Below the pieces are notes generated by a model that worked only from the letters and a program-made list of their open reading frames with translations, was not told the DNA's origin and searched no databases. 64,000 nt of DNA from Desulfobulbus propionicus (GTDB lineage Bacteria; Desulfobacterota; Desulfobulbia; Desulfobulbales; Desulfobulbaceae): contig PDTC01000016.1 of assembly GCA_002748735.1 (NCBI GenBank), positions 1 through 64,000 on the forward strand, in the 5' to 3' direction. Positions 1 to 9,800 of this stretch are shown one piece after another. Position 1 is the first letter of the stretch. Each line of letters starts with the position of its first letter. A program made the translations under genes and the position numbers.

Positions 1-2
1 CT

Positions 3-77
3 GACTTGCAGAAAGCTGCGACTGAATTGGTGATCGAGCAGGCAGAAGTGCTCTGCAGGGAGTGGATCGTGGAATGA
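3..77 (+). CDS. C-terminal tail of a cut-off gene, possibly type I restriction subunit HsdR
   Basis: The first 25 codons form an open frame that begins outside the window and stops at 75-77. The peptide ends ELVIEQAEVLCREWIVE, which resembles the C-terminal tail of type I restriction endonuclease R subunits (…EQAE.L…W…). The stop overlaps the ATG of the next reading frame in an ATGA junction, as in an operon. The match rests on a short tail remembered from the family, so the identity is tentative. Adjacent Fic and HARE-HTH remnants fit a defence-gene context. Confidence 0.35.
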   Translation, partial: DLQKAATELVIEQAEVLCREWIVE

Positions 78-270
78 ATACATTTACCCCCAAATTCACC
101 ATCACCAACCGGATGACTGCAACGATTACGAAGATTGAAAGGAGCGCGTGGTTTTCTGGTAGCGGCAAAATTATCGGATGGCTGAGTGCCGGATATGGGG
201 GCTGAGATGCTTATTACCAGTGAAGGAGCACCCCACCACCAGGAGTATAAGCTTGTCTAGGTGGTTGCGA
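75..270 (+). pseudogene. Decayed N-terminus of a Fic-family (AMP-transferase) protein
   Basis: Starting at ATG 75 the reading frame gives NTFTPKFTITNRMTATITKIE, which resembles the start of Fic/DOC-family proteins of the 'FTITNRIT..L.RIERARGFLEAA' type. Near position 137 the homology moves to another frame (ARGFLVAAKLSDG) and then hits a TGA where the family has Trp. Farther on only weak traces of the usual HHTTHIEG segment can be seen, as EHPTTRSI. No catalytic HPFxxGNG motif is present, so the gene is a non-functional relic. Fic genes often sit next to type I restriction genes, which agrees with the tail just upstream. Confidence 0.5.
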
Positions 271-700
271 CAGGTTCACGACATTATTGGCGACACGTTT
301 GTATACAGCCCCAGGTTTGTGGATATTGCACATCGGGAACCCGTATGTGTAAGAAAATGCAGAGATCTCTATGAAAAGTATGGGGCCCAGTCGACCTTCA
401 TGAAGGTCGCGCCCCAGACGTTCTTTCTTCGGAATACTCAGGCTGTTGCCGAAGTCGATGCCGCCGAACCTAAGCGGGCACAGATCAGCTCTTCGGACCG
501 CATGCAGCAGAGACGGAAAAGCAGCGATTGTCTGTCGTTTCTGGATGCGGCGAAACAGGTACTCGACCAGTTTGGTCATCGCAATTCCATGCATTACCGT
601 GAGATTACTGACAAGGCCATTAACGAGGGCTGGTTGATGAACACCATGGGTAAAACTCCCGAAGCAACCCCATGAACGCTCAACTCGCTGTTATCCCAAA
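178..700 (+). pseudogene. Fragment with a HARE-HTH domain, frameshifted
   Basis: The open frame 178-675 has an unrecognised first half. Its C-terminal part (about 535-660) reads SFLDAAKQVLDQFG…MHYREITDKAINEGWL…GKTPEAT, a good match to the HARE-HTH domain found in restriction-associated proteins, some RNA polymerase delta subunits and eukaryotic ASXL. The frame breaks just after KTPEAT. One base shift restores MNAQLAV, the expected continuation, near 672. The true start is unknown, and the upstream part overlaps the Fic relic. I read it as a broken piece of a larger HARE-HTH protein. Confidence 0.45.
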
Positions 701-1508
701 ACCCTCCCCGACCATCCACCTGATCTTGATACCGTTACTTTTCAACACACTTGTGGAAGGGGTGCTGGAAAGATGCCACGAGAGAACTTTCCTGCTGTAC
801 CAGTCCATTACCGCTACCAACTACATAACACCCCGTTCCATGGGAACATAGGTTATGTCCGCCGACCAAACCATATCCGGGCGGTCGATATCAAGACCTC
901 GCAAGAGATACGGGTAAACCCGGTATTCCGAATGCGGCTTGCTGGTTTTGGGCTTCGGATAAATCGCGTCTATACCCATAGTCACATGAGACACTGAATC
1001 CGCTTGCGATTAACCTTGTGGCTCTGTCTTGCAAGAACATTACGAATCGTACGGCTGCCGCTTGTCGGACGTCTCATATATTCGGCATCGATCTGTTTCA
1101 TCATCTCAAGGTCGTCGTTCGAGATCGGCTGGGGTCTGTAATAAAATGATGACCGGTTGATACTCAAAATGATGGCTGAAGCGTAGGCCCGGATGGCTCT
1201 TATCGGTCATCTTTTTACGCACCTTACGGTTTACCGACCGAGCCCTTTGGACAAAAAATCGTTTTCCACCTTGAGCTCCCGATTTTTTTGTAGAGCTCAT
1301 CAATGGTGGCATCATGATGTTTTCGGGCCTGTTGACCTTTATCAAACAGGTCAGCAGCGCCTTCGAGGAGGGTTTTTTCCAATTATTGATCATGGTGGGA
1401 TGGACTGCGTCTTTTGCGGCCAATTGTGCAATGATTTCTTCATTTCGGATAGCGCTAAGCACCACCTTGGCCTTAAACGAAGAGCTATACGGTTTCCGTT
1501 TTGCTCAT
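660..1508 (-). mobile_element. Degenerate IS3-family insertion sequence (orfA and orfB remnants)
   Basis: Read on the minus strand, orfA begins at the ATG at 1508 and is soon frameshifted. It continues as VVLSAIRNEEIIAQLAAK…VHPTMINNWKK and, in another frame, LLEGAADLFDKGQQARKHHD. OrfB follows as SINRSSFYYRP…MMKQIDAEYMRRP, then the DDE integrase core MVWSADITYVPMERGVM, a TAG stop, and LVAVMDWYSRKVLS. A weak GIKI…VERSW echo of the C-terminus is seen near 700-660. There are at least four frameshifts and one in-frame stop, so the element cannot move. I could not fix its terminal inverted repeats. Confidence 0.8.
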
Positions 1509-1692
1509 TGCTGACTCCTTTCAAAGGGGTCTGGCTCAGAGCTTGACACATTGTCCAGTTGTTGGGGACCACCGTACATTGACATCCAGGGTGTTTTTTT
1601 AAAAAAATTAGCTAACTATAATCTTGACAGTCCATGTTAAAAAAGGTAGGTTGCCCGTCGTTTTTTTTACAATTAAAGATGGAGAAAATATT

Positions 1693-2202
1693 ATGAATTG
1701 GTTTCGTTTGTGGCGTAAAACACACTATTGGCTGGCAATCATTACTGCAGTACCTCTTTTTATAGTCACCTGCAGTGGTCTTTTATTGCAAGTAAAGAAG
1801 CAAAGTGACTGGGTGCAGCCACCTTCAATGAAAGGAAAAGGTGTAGAGCCAACAATCAACTTTAATCAAGTTTTAGAAATAGCAAAATCAGTCCCAGAAG
1901 CTCAGGTCAAGAATTGGGATGATATTGATCGATTGGATGTTCGTCCTAAAAAAGGGATTATTAAAATTCGTCCCCACAATATGGAAGAGATTCAGATTGA
2001 TCATCAAACTGGTAAAATTTTACAGGTGATGCATCGTCGTTCTGATGCAATTGAAAGTTTTCATGATGGATCATTCGTTGGCGGGAACATCGGAAAATTA
2101 TGGTTTTTTTTGCCTGCAGAGATTGGCTTAATGATTTTGTGGCTGACAGGACTTTATCTTTTTTTTCGACCCCTTATGAAAAAAAAGAGGAAGAGGAGAT
2201 AA
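1693..2202 (+). CDS. PepSY-type membrane protein
   Basis: The protein has 169 residues when started at ATG 1693, which has a GGAG box eight bases upstream. It shows the plan of small PepSY-associated TM proteins: an N-terminal RLWRKTHYWLAI helix of about 20 hydrophobic residues, a periplasmic part with a PepSY-like segment ending in IQIDHQTGKILQVMHRRS, an ESFHDGSF motif, and a second membrane helix before a Lys/Arg-rich tail. The family is often tied to iron uptake or ferric reduction, but no partner gene is adjacent here. The gene is clearly more AT-rich than most of the window and sits beside mobile-element debris, so it may be acquired. Confidence 0.72.
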   Translation: MNWFRLWRKTHYWLAIITAVPLFIVTCSGLLLQVKKQSDWVQPPSMKGKGVEPTINFNQVLEIAKSVPEAQVKNWDDIDRLDVRPKKGIIKIRPHNMEEIQIDHQTGKILQVMHRRSDAIESFHDGSFVGGNIGKLWFFLPAEIGLMILWLTGLYLFFRPLMKKKRKRR

Positions 2203-2577
2203 CACTGTCGAAAATGCATCCTTTTTAAATTGAGTCACAAAAAATATCCTTGTCGTAAAGTGCGACCAATGGAAAAAAGATAGCTTAATAGGCTTCTATG
2301 ATGAGTTTTGGTAAGGCAACGATGTGACAGAACTGACAAAATAGATGCACATAATTTTTGGAGACTTGACCTTTCAAAATTTCTGCGTCGAAAGATTTGT
2401 AACTCTTCGATCAAAGCACAAACTCGAATGGCCACGTCTCCAAAAAGCACCATCCACTCAAACAGAAAACCTTCCTAGTTAATTCGAATTATTAACAAAA
2501 AGACCTCGCACTTCCTTGTATACTCTCTACGAAAACTGTGAGTTACCTGACCGTTTTTTTCTAGGTTACCGACAAGC
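2203..2577. other. AT-rich intergenic stretch without a supported gene
   Basis: This stretch separates the PepSY gene from the convergent end of the TPR gene. A 72-codon minus-strand frame at 2235-2453 has no recognisable domain and no clear ribosome binding site. I see no RNA gene and no clear terminator hairpin. Confidence 0.5.
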
Positions 2578-5031
2578 CTACTCATTGTAGACGGACCACT
2601 GTCCGGTGTTTCTGTCAAGCTGGTAGACGAGTTCCAGCCTCGAAGAGCTCCCCTGGGCACGTTCGACGCAACTCATCTTGAAAATAATAAGATTATCGAC
2701 CTCGCGTAACATCTCAATTCTGGGTTTGCTAAGTTTAGACCCTTTGAAAGTGGGGTAATTGGCCCTGAAAATTTTTTCGAAGTGATCGCTGAGGTATGAA
2801 ATCTTTTCTGCCAAATAGATATCTTCTTCATAGCGAGCAATTTTAGCCGTTACCTTACGGAGTATCATCTTAGTTTCAGCATCGTTTTTGAAAATACTGG
2901 TGTTTGCCAGATGCTGTATTCTCTTGAGATGTTTGATTACCTCATGGGGTTTTTCAGCCTGTTCAGCAAGAAGTACATCATCTTGAATCTCAGCTATGCG
3001 AACGAGAAGGAGAGTTTTCTTAATTTTTTTTCGAGAAGACTGTAGGTTTTCCTGAAAAAGGCCCTCTTTTAACGTAAGCATATTCAGGCTTTTTTCATAG
3101 TTGGAGATAGATACGCGCCAGTTCCCCTGTTCATAAGCCTGACGGGCAATGCCCAAGAGTTGATACAGGCGTGCATGCTCCAGCAGCTGCTCCAAATCCT
3201 TTTTCTCCTGCGGAGACACCACACCAGGGTTGTCCTTGATGAGCTGTTGTGCTTTTTCGAGTTTGTCGATAGTTTGCTGCCAGTGCGCTTCAGTAAACGT
3301 GCGCATAGATTCGTCCATTTCCTTTCTGAATGTCGCGGCAGTAAGTTTGTGTGTAATAGCATCTATATTCGTAGATTCAGCACTAGCAGCTCCAGGACTG
3401 AGTTCCAGGGCCTTACGGTAAGTTTCTTCAGCTTCTTTCCAGTTTTTGTCTAATTCCGCTTTTTCTGCCATGGTCAATGCTTCATTAAACTGGAGTGAAT
3501 CTATGGCTGCTTGTATTTCAACAACGGGAGCTTGAAGATTATTTTTTTGACAAAACAACAGGGCTTGGCGGTAAATAGTTAGCGCATCTTTATTTTTTTT
3601 CTGTTTCATCAGTTTTCGTGCTTGATCTGTGAGGACAGAAAGTTGTTTGAGCGCTGTGGCTGTTTCACTCGAAATATATTCGTTATTATACAGTACACGC
3701 CCCTGAAGCCCCTCCTGGAAAGAACGTGAAGATACCATTTCTTTAATTTTTTTTGTTAACTCTGTATTGCTAAAACGTAACACAGTAAGGCCACTCAGAC
3801 CATCGAGGGCTTCTTCGGCGAGATCAAGGGAACTCTCAAAATCTCCTTTTTCGGCACGTAATTGACTCTTGAGAAAATCAGCCTGAGCCTTACTCAAAAT
3901 ATATTGATCTTTGAAGTAAAGGGAAATTCCTCCTATCACAACCCCAAAAAATATTACGACAGTCAAAATAAGCTTGAAGGGGATTTCAAAACGGGTGGCA
4001 AGCGGGGAGCGTGCATCCGATGAACCTGTCTGTAGATTGTCGTTGGTTGACCAACCTGCTTTTTGAGACTTCTTGAGGTCTCCTTTCCTCTCTATTTTTG
4101 GAGAACTCGTTTCTGCATTCAAGTTATCGAACATTGCCGCTGACTGGCGTATTCGCTCTCTGATATCTTTTGCCCCAGGGGCATCGGCAGCGACCTCAAG
4201 GAGTTTGTTTACCGCATCCATGGCCTCGGCGAAATTGCCCTTATCTTCGTGCTGTTCGGCAAGCTTGAAAAGCTGATCTGTCTTGCGTAACGTTTTACCT
4301 ATTTCCTGCTGCATGGATTCCATATCAGGAACGTTATAGCGCTGACAGATCTCACTGAGCTGTGTGTTGGCCGTAAAAATCTGCCGCTGGGCAATGAGCT
4401 GTTTGATTTCTTCGAGGTGAGCAGGATCAATATCAAGCTTCGGAATGTCTGGTACTTTTTCCTCTTTTGCCTCGGTCTGGGGCGAACCGGCGAAATAGTC
4501 GTTGGTTTCAAGTCCCAGAGAGGCAAAGGTGTCATCTACCAGGTCATCATCAAAAGGAGAGTCTGTTTCGATAATATCAGCAATTTTGAGATCATCCAGT
4601 GGCAGGGTATCGCTGTGAGCAGCATACCATTCCGCAGCCTCCTGGTTGAAAGGATCCTCTAAATTATACACGGCACCCGAGATCATCTCGCCAATGTACA
4701 GGACAAGGTCGGAGAGGGAAGGGTTATCCTGCCACCGACCGGCGATCCGGATAGCATCAGGATCAATGTCTGGATGAAAAATCCTGGTCAACGGTTTGAC
4801 TGTTGGGGCAAAATGCGGGTAACCAAAGGGCAGGCTGAGGCAAACTCGATGTTGCGAAGCTATTTCAACTTGATTGTCGTTGTTTTTCGTGTAACCGCGC
4901 AACTCGTAAACGATTTCGTAGCTATCCGGGGGTTGCCCCTCGACATTGACAATCTGTACAGATGGATAGAGCTCCAACGTGTTTTTTAACTGTTCATAAT
5001 CATCGACAAGTTGCTGTGAACCGGTAACCAT
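2578..5031 (-). CDS. Membrane TPR protein with N-terminal UBC (E2)-like domain
   Basis: The start is taken at ATG 5031, which follows an AGGA box; a TTG 48 bases upstream lacks one. The protein has 817 residues. Residues ~5-137 resemble the ubiquitin-conjugating E2 fold: LSLPFGYPHFAPTVKP, then IFHPDI, W…SLSDLVLYIGEMI and EDPFNQEAAEWY match the E2 pattern YP..PP / HPN / W.P…VL..I / DPLN..AA. The usual ICL cysteine after HPN is missing (AIRI instead), so the fold looks non-catalytic. A coiled, TPR-like segment follows, then one membrane helix (~353-373) and about 440 residues of helical TPR-like repeats, probably outside the cytoplasm. The function is unknown, and no ubiquitin-like or E1 gene is near. 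Confidence 0.7.
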   Translation of the reverse strand: MVTGSQQLVDDYEQLKNTLELYPSVQIVNVEGQPPDSYEIVYELRGYTKNNDNQVEIASQHRVCLSLPFGYPHFAPTVKPLTRIFHPDIDPDAIRIAGRWQDNPSLSDLVLYIGEMISGAVYNLEDPFNQEAAEWYAAHSDTLPLDDLKIADIIETDSPFDDDLVDDTFASLGLETNDYFAGSPQTEAKEEKVPDIPKLDIDPAHLEEIKQLIAQRQIFTANTQLSEICQRYNVPDMESMQQEIGKTLRKTDQLFKLAEQHEDKGNFAEAMDAVNKLLEVAADAPGAKDIRERIRQSAAMFDNLNAETSSPKIERKGDLKKSQKAGWSTNDNLQTGSSDARSPLATRFEIPFKLILTVVIFFGVVIGGISLYFKDQYILSKAQADFLKSQLRAEKGDFESSLDLAEEALDGLSGLTVLRFSNTELTKKIKEMVSSRSFQEGLQGRVLYNNEYISSETATALKQLSVLTDQARKLMKQKKNKDALTIYRQALLFCQKNNLQAPVVEIQAAIDSLQFNEALTMAEKAELDKNWKEAEETYRKALELSPGAASAESTNIDAITHKLTAATFRKEMDESMRTFTEAHWQQTIDKLEKAQQLIKDNPGVVSPQEKKDLEQLLEHARLYQLLGIARQAYEQGNWRVSISNYEKSLNMLTLKEGLFQENLQSSRKKIKKTLLLVRIAEIQDDVLLAEQAEKPHEVIKHLKRIQHLANTSIFKNDAETKMILRKVTAKIARYEEDIYLAEKISYLSDHFEKIFRANYPTFKGSKLSKPRIEMLREVDNLIIFKMSCVERAQGSSSRLELVYQLDRNTGQWSVYNE

Positions 5032-5190
5032 GTGGAATCCTGTATTCGGAGCACTTTTATGTAGTGTAGGCTCTGCCAAACGGAAAAGTGGAGATAGAAC
5101 CCAGGGTATTTTAAAACAGCTCCCCTGTCATTTCTACAGCATTATACATTATTTAGGAAGCCTGAACAAGCTGCCTTGATACATATTTCA

Positions 5191-5209
5191 CTTACTCTTA
5201 AAGAGTAAG
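5191..5209. promoter_or_regulatory. Perfect 19-base palindrome, possible operator
   Basis: The arms CTTACTCTT and AAGAGTAAG flank a single A in the divergent region between the TPR gene and the DUF4388 gene. The site lies about 12 bases upstream of the proposed -35 box. An operator role is inferred from position and symmetry only. Confidence 0.35.
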
Positions 5210-5220
5210 AATTATCAACA

Positions 5221-5249
5221 TTGAGTCCGTTGTCAACAGGGTGTACAAT
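5221..5249 (+). promoter_or_regulatory. Sigma70-like promoter of the DUF4388 gene
   Basis: A TTGAGT -35 box and a TACAAT -10 box are separated by exactly 17 bases. They end about 38 bases before the ATG at 5287, which has a GGATAG box in front of it. Confidence 0.5.
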
Positions 5250-5286
5250 AGGGTAAGGTTAATTTCTTTGCTCTGGATAGTTTTTT

Positions 5287-5907
5287 ATGCCTAATTTTTT
5301 TGCATCTTTTGAAGTAGCAGAAGAACGTAAATGTCCCTTATATTCCCGGAAGGAAATTTTTGTCCTTACGGATCAGGCGGTGGAATTCCCTCTAGGACGG
5401 GCCACTTGTCTTATTCTGGCCAGGGAGCTTACCGGACTTCTCTTTGCCCTGTTACCTGAAGCTGGTCAGGGGTTTCCCAATCAAAAAGGCAAACTGTTCA
5501 GCTGTGGTGGATGTACAGGCTTGATGAAGTTCTGCCTGACAGACAAACCTATTTCTGCCGTAAAGACGCCGTTGGAGAAAGGCGACGATTCAGTGATGTA
5601 TGGTCGTTTGGAGGCTATTAGCCCTGCCGAGTTACTCCAGGTTTTCCACATGCACCAAAAGACGGGACGCCTTATCCTTGAAACTGAAAATGGCGCAGCA
5701 CGGATCACTTTTCGAGAAGGTGGACTTATTGCAGCACGATTTAATGATCTGGACAATCAGGAGGCAATTTTTGCGCTGTTGGGGGGGCGAAAGGGCAGCT
5801 TCCGTTTTATTCCCGGACTGCCGGAACCGTTGCTCAAGGCTCGTGAGATCGGTGATTTTATGATGATTCTCATGCAAGGCCTGAAACGACTTGATGAAAG
5901 CCTTTAA
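5287..5907 (+). CDS. DUF4388 (PATAN-like) domain protein
   Basis: The protein has 206 residues. Residues ~104-200 (YGRLEAISPAELLQVFHMHQKTGRLILE…ITFREGGLIAARF…AIFALLGGRKGSFRF) match DUF4388, a small domain common in delta-group bacteria next to receiver, GTPase and signalling modules. The N-terminal ~95 residues hold several cysteines (Cys16, then CGGC in LFSCGGCTGL). These could bind a metal, but I do not recognise the domain. The gene runs convergent to the HAD phosphatase, and its stop lies only about 10 bases from that gene's end. A signalling or assembly role is inferred from the family. Confidence 0.72.
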   Translation: MPNFFASFEVAEERKCPLYSRKEIFVLTDQAVEFPLGRATCLILARELTGLLFALLPEAGQGFPNQKGKLFSCGGCTGLMKFCLTDKPISAVKTPLEKGDDSVMYGRLEAISPAELLQVFHMHQKTGRLILETENGAARITFREGGLIAARFNDLDNQEAIFALLGGRKGSFRFIPGLPEPLLKAREIGDFMMILMQGLKRLDESL

Positions 5908-5917
5908 GTCACAGCTA

Positions 5918-6616
5918 TCAGGGGGAAAGATTTGTAGTGTTCGTGGCAAGCAGATTTCGGACTGCGGGAATATCAAGGATATCGGTGAAGTTGCTGACAT
6001 GGTATTCAGCCTCCAGCGACGGATTTCTGAAGGCAATCAGCTTGACCCCAGCGTTACGGCTGTGATCGCGGTCGACCTGTGAATCACCGATGAAAAGAAT
6101 TTCCTCTGGCGCCAGTGAAAACTCCTGCATGATCATCAGCAGGGCATCCGGTGCCGGCTTCGGTCTCGGCGTATCCAGCGCGGTTACCACCATATCGAAA
6201 CAGTGGCGAAGGTTAAAGGTTTCCAGGAGCATGTCCATGGTATTGGTGCGGTTGGTGGAGATTGCCGTGATGCACAACGGACGGATACGCTCAAGAAAAA
6301 ACAGTAGATCCGACTCCATGGTCATGAACCGTAAAAAAGGTGTGTAATCAAGATCTTGATTGAGTCTGCGCACTGTTGCCGGAGTAACCGGCTGATCCTT
6401 AAAAAGATACTCGATAGCACCGCTGGAGCTGGCCATATGTACGAAATCAAGCTGATCTTCGGTCATTGGTGGCAGTGAAAATATGGCCAGCAGATGGTTG
6501 TAAAAGGCGCGATTGGCCTCCCGTGAGTCAAACATCACACCATCACAGTCAAAGACCAGGCATTTCAGTGGGGTGGCTTTATCTTGCATTGTTGGCAGTA
6601 CTGTTGAATTCATCAT
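5918..6616 (-). CDS. HAD-superfamily phosphatase (phosphoglycolate phosphatase-like)
   Basis: The 232-residue protein carries the HAD motifs in order. Motif I is VFDCDGVMFDS with Asp23 and Asp25, motif II is STNRTNT near 118-124, a Lys is seen in RPKPAPDAL, and motif IV is FIGDSQVDRD. The helical cap between motifs I and II is the small type seen in Gph/PgmB-like enzymes that hydrolyse small phosphorylated metabolites in the cytoplasm. The substrate cannot be read from the sequence. The start has two tandem ATGs. The gene stands alone, between the convergent DUF4388 gene and purL on the same strand. Confidence 0.82.
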   Translation of the reverse strand: MMNSTVLPTMQDKATPLKCLVFDCDGVMFDSREANRAFYNHLLAIFSLPPMTEDQLDFVHMASSSGAIEYLFKDQPVTPATVRRLNQDLDYTPFLRFMTMESDLLFFLERIRPLCITAISTNRTNTMDMLLETFNLRHCFDMVVTALDTPRPKPAPDALLMIMQEFSLAPEEILFIGDSQVDRDHSRNAGVKLIAFRNPSLEAEYHVSNFTDILDIPAVRNLLATNTTNLSP

Positions 6617-6884
6617 CGCATCAGGCAGAAAACGTCTTGATAACCTGATGGTCTCTATGGGCCAGCCGTTGTCCTGAACGGGTCAGCATCTGATTCTCCA
6701 CTCGGGTGTTGTCCCTTATTTTCTTACCGAAAGCCCTCCAGGGAAACAGGTTCTTGCCAACATACTGATAACACAATAAGAACTCAAATTCTCGGGCAAG
6801 GTTCAAAAAAGACACCCCTAATGTAAAAAGAATATAAGTCCTTCCCACATCTGTCCACAAAAAATTCTCGTGGAAAAATAGGGG

Positions 6885-9800
6885 CTAATGAACCGACTGG
6901 GTGCACCAGGTATGGGCATTCTGGAACATACGCAGCCAGGGAGAAACCTGTAGCTGGCGCATCTCACCGGGAAGCCAGTGGGCCTGCCAGGGCAGAAAGG
7001 CGCGTTCAGGATGGGGCATCATTGCCAGATGTCGACCATCGGCGGAGCAGAGGCCGGCGATGCCACCGGGGGAGCCGTTGGGATTAAAGGGGTAGGTCTC
7101 CGTTGGTTCACCCTGATCATCGACAAAGGTTATTGGCGTCAACTGCTGAGTAACGAGGCGTTGCTGGATCGCCGGATCTGGAAAGATCAGGCGACCTTCC
7201 CCGTGATCCACATGGATGCCGAAGACCAACCCTTCCATGCCCTTGAGCATGATTGCCGGACTGGGGTTGATGCGAACCGTTGACCAGCGGGACTCGAAGC
7301 GGCCTGAAAGGTTGCGGACAAACCGGGGCTGATGTTCAGCGTCAATTCCTTCCCAGGGTACCCAGCCCAACAGGGCGAAAAGCTGGCAGCCGTTGCAGAT
7401 GCCCAGGGTGAAGGTGTCTGGTCGGTGGTAGAATGCAGTAAACATCTGCTGAAGTCGGGTATTGAAGCGAATGGTGGCGGCCCAGCCCTTGGCACTTTCC
7501 GGCACGTCTGCATAGGAGAAACCGCCAACTGCGGCTAATCCGGAGAATCTACCAAGGTCGATACGTTCCTCGAGCAGATCGTTCATACAGATATCCCAGG
7601 CCTCAAAACCGGCGGCGTGAAAGGCTGCGCTCATCTCTCGGTCAGAGTTGGAGCCTTCGTCCCGGAGCACCGCCACCAGAGGCCGTTCTGCAGCCGAGAG
7701 GATATTCGGCTCCGTTGACCTGGGGGTGAAGGGAAGCCGGTATGTCGGGCCTGGTCGGTCAAAAATGGCTGCTCTCTCCTGGTCGGCGCAGTCTGGGTTC
7801 ATCTGCAGTCGTTCCAGCTGATAGCTGGTTTCCTCCCACCATTGACGCAGCAGGCGCATATCTTCATCCAGCAGTACTCCATTACCATCATGACGAAGGA
7901 TGATTCGGGGTTCGCTCAGGCTTTTTCCGAGAATCGAGCAGGGAACACCTGTCCGCCCAAGTCGCTCTCGAATATCGTCGGCGTGGGCACTGTGCACCTC
8001 CAGTACCAGTCCGAGTTCTTCGCTGAAGAGAACCGGTAGAGTGTCGCCTGCCACAGTCAACTCCAGACCGCAATTACCGCCGAAGGCCATTTCCAGCACC
8101 GTGGTGAGTAGCCCGCCGTCACTGCGGTCATGACCGGCCAGCACCAACCCGTCTGCCAGGAGTTCCTGCACTGCGAGAAATGTTCGCCGCAGCAGGGCGG
8201 GATCATCCAAGTCCGGAGAAGCGTCTCCCAGCTGTTTATGGGTATGGGCAAGGGCGGAGCCACCCATCCGGTTTTTACCTGCACCCAAATCAATGAAGAT
8301 AAGCGTGCTGCCGGGTTCCTTGAGATCTGGGGTAACCTTGCAGGTAAGATCTGCCATGGCTGCATACAGGGAGATGACCAGCTGCCGGGGTGACTTGACG
8401 GTTTCCTCGCCCACCATGGTGGCCATGGAGAGGCTATCCTTGCCGCCATCAACGGCTATTCCCAGCGGGATCATGACTTCGGCCATGGCGCTGACCGCAT
8501 CGTAGAGGGCCGCCCCTTCGCCCGGTAGTTTGGGCGCCCACATCCAGTTGGCAGAGCATTTTACCTGGTCCAGGTCGTCAATTTTTGCCCAGACCAGATT
8601 GGTCAGGGCCTCCCCCACGGCCAGGCGTGCACCAGCTGCCGGGTCAAGAAGCATCTTGATGGGTTGTTCGCCAATGGCACTGGCAATACCGGTTCGCCCC
8701 AGATAACTCTGGGCTACCACACAGACATCGGCCAGCGGCAGCTGTAGCGGGCCGCAACACTGCTGTTGGCCGACGAGTCCGGTTACAGCCCGGTCGACCT
8801 TGTTGGTTAAAAACCGTTTAGAGCCCACTGAGACGAGCCGGAGCACGTCGTGAAGTGCACCACGCATCGAGAAATCGTCCGGCAGTTGCAGCGGGATGGC
8901 CGGAGATGGCTGCCGGGTATCGATAAATTCTTTTTGCGGGAGGCTGCCCAGTAGCCTGTCTATGCTGATGTCCACCGGGGTGGTTGCACTGTCGCGATCA
9001 TGGAGGACAAAACGGAGGTCGCCGGTGACCTCGCCCAGATCTTCACAATGCACCTTCTCTCGCTTACAGAGGGCCTTAAACTGTTTCATGTTTTCGGGAC
9101 GGATGAGGAAGCCACAACGCTCCTGATATTCAGCCACATAGATTTCCAGGACCGACATGGTGGGGTCACCGACGCGGATGTTGCGGATCTCAACCCGACC
9201 GCCGCTTGCCTCCACCAGTTCCTTGAGAACATTGGCTGGTCCGCCGGCACCCTGGTCATGGATAACCTGGACCAGGGTCCGGTCACCCATCTCGTTGCAG
9301 GCACGGATGACCCGGGTCATCTTCTGCTCCATTTCGGCATCACCACGTTGTACTGCGTCAAAATCCAGATCTGAAATATTTTCCCCCTGCATCATCGAGG
9401 ACGCAGCCCCGCCGCCAAATCCCACCCGGTAGGCAGGGCCGCCGACCTGGACAATCCGCATGCCTTTTTCCGCCGGCTTTTTTTCAGTATGACGAGCATC
9501 AATCTGCCCAATACCGCCGGTAAACATGATGGGCTTGAGAAAGCCCCAGCGTTGGCCGTCGGCCTGGTGCAGATCAAAGCTGCGGGTGAAACCCTGAATG
9601 AGGGGTTCACCGAATTTGTTCCCGTAATCCGAGGCACCATTGCTGGCCTCGATCTCTATGTCCAGGGCGCTGGCCAGGTTTTTCGGACAGGGATACTTTT
9701 CTTCCCAGGTCAGCGGATATCCGGGAATATGAAGGTTGGCCACGCAGTAGCCGGCTGTACCAGCCAGAACAGAGGCACCCTGTCCTGTGGCGAGGACATC

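Noticed and set aside
214-594. A 126-codon minus-strand frame
   Set aside because: It runs antisense to the HARE-HTH fragment and has no recognisable domain; the plus-strand reading is better supported.
2578-5031. A functional bacterial ubiquitin-conjugating enzyme
   Set aside because: The catalytic cysteine is missing, and no E1, ubiquitin-like or deubiquitinase gene is nearby.
6621-6860. A 79-codon minus-strand frame upstream of the HAD gene
   Set aside because: No domain, no clear ribosome binding site and a composition like non-coding sequence.
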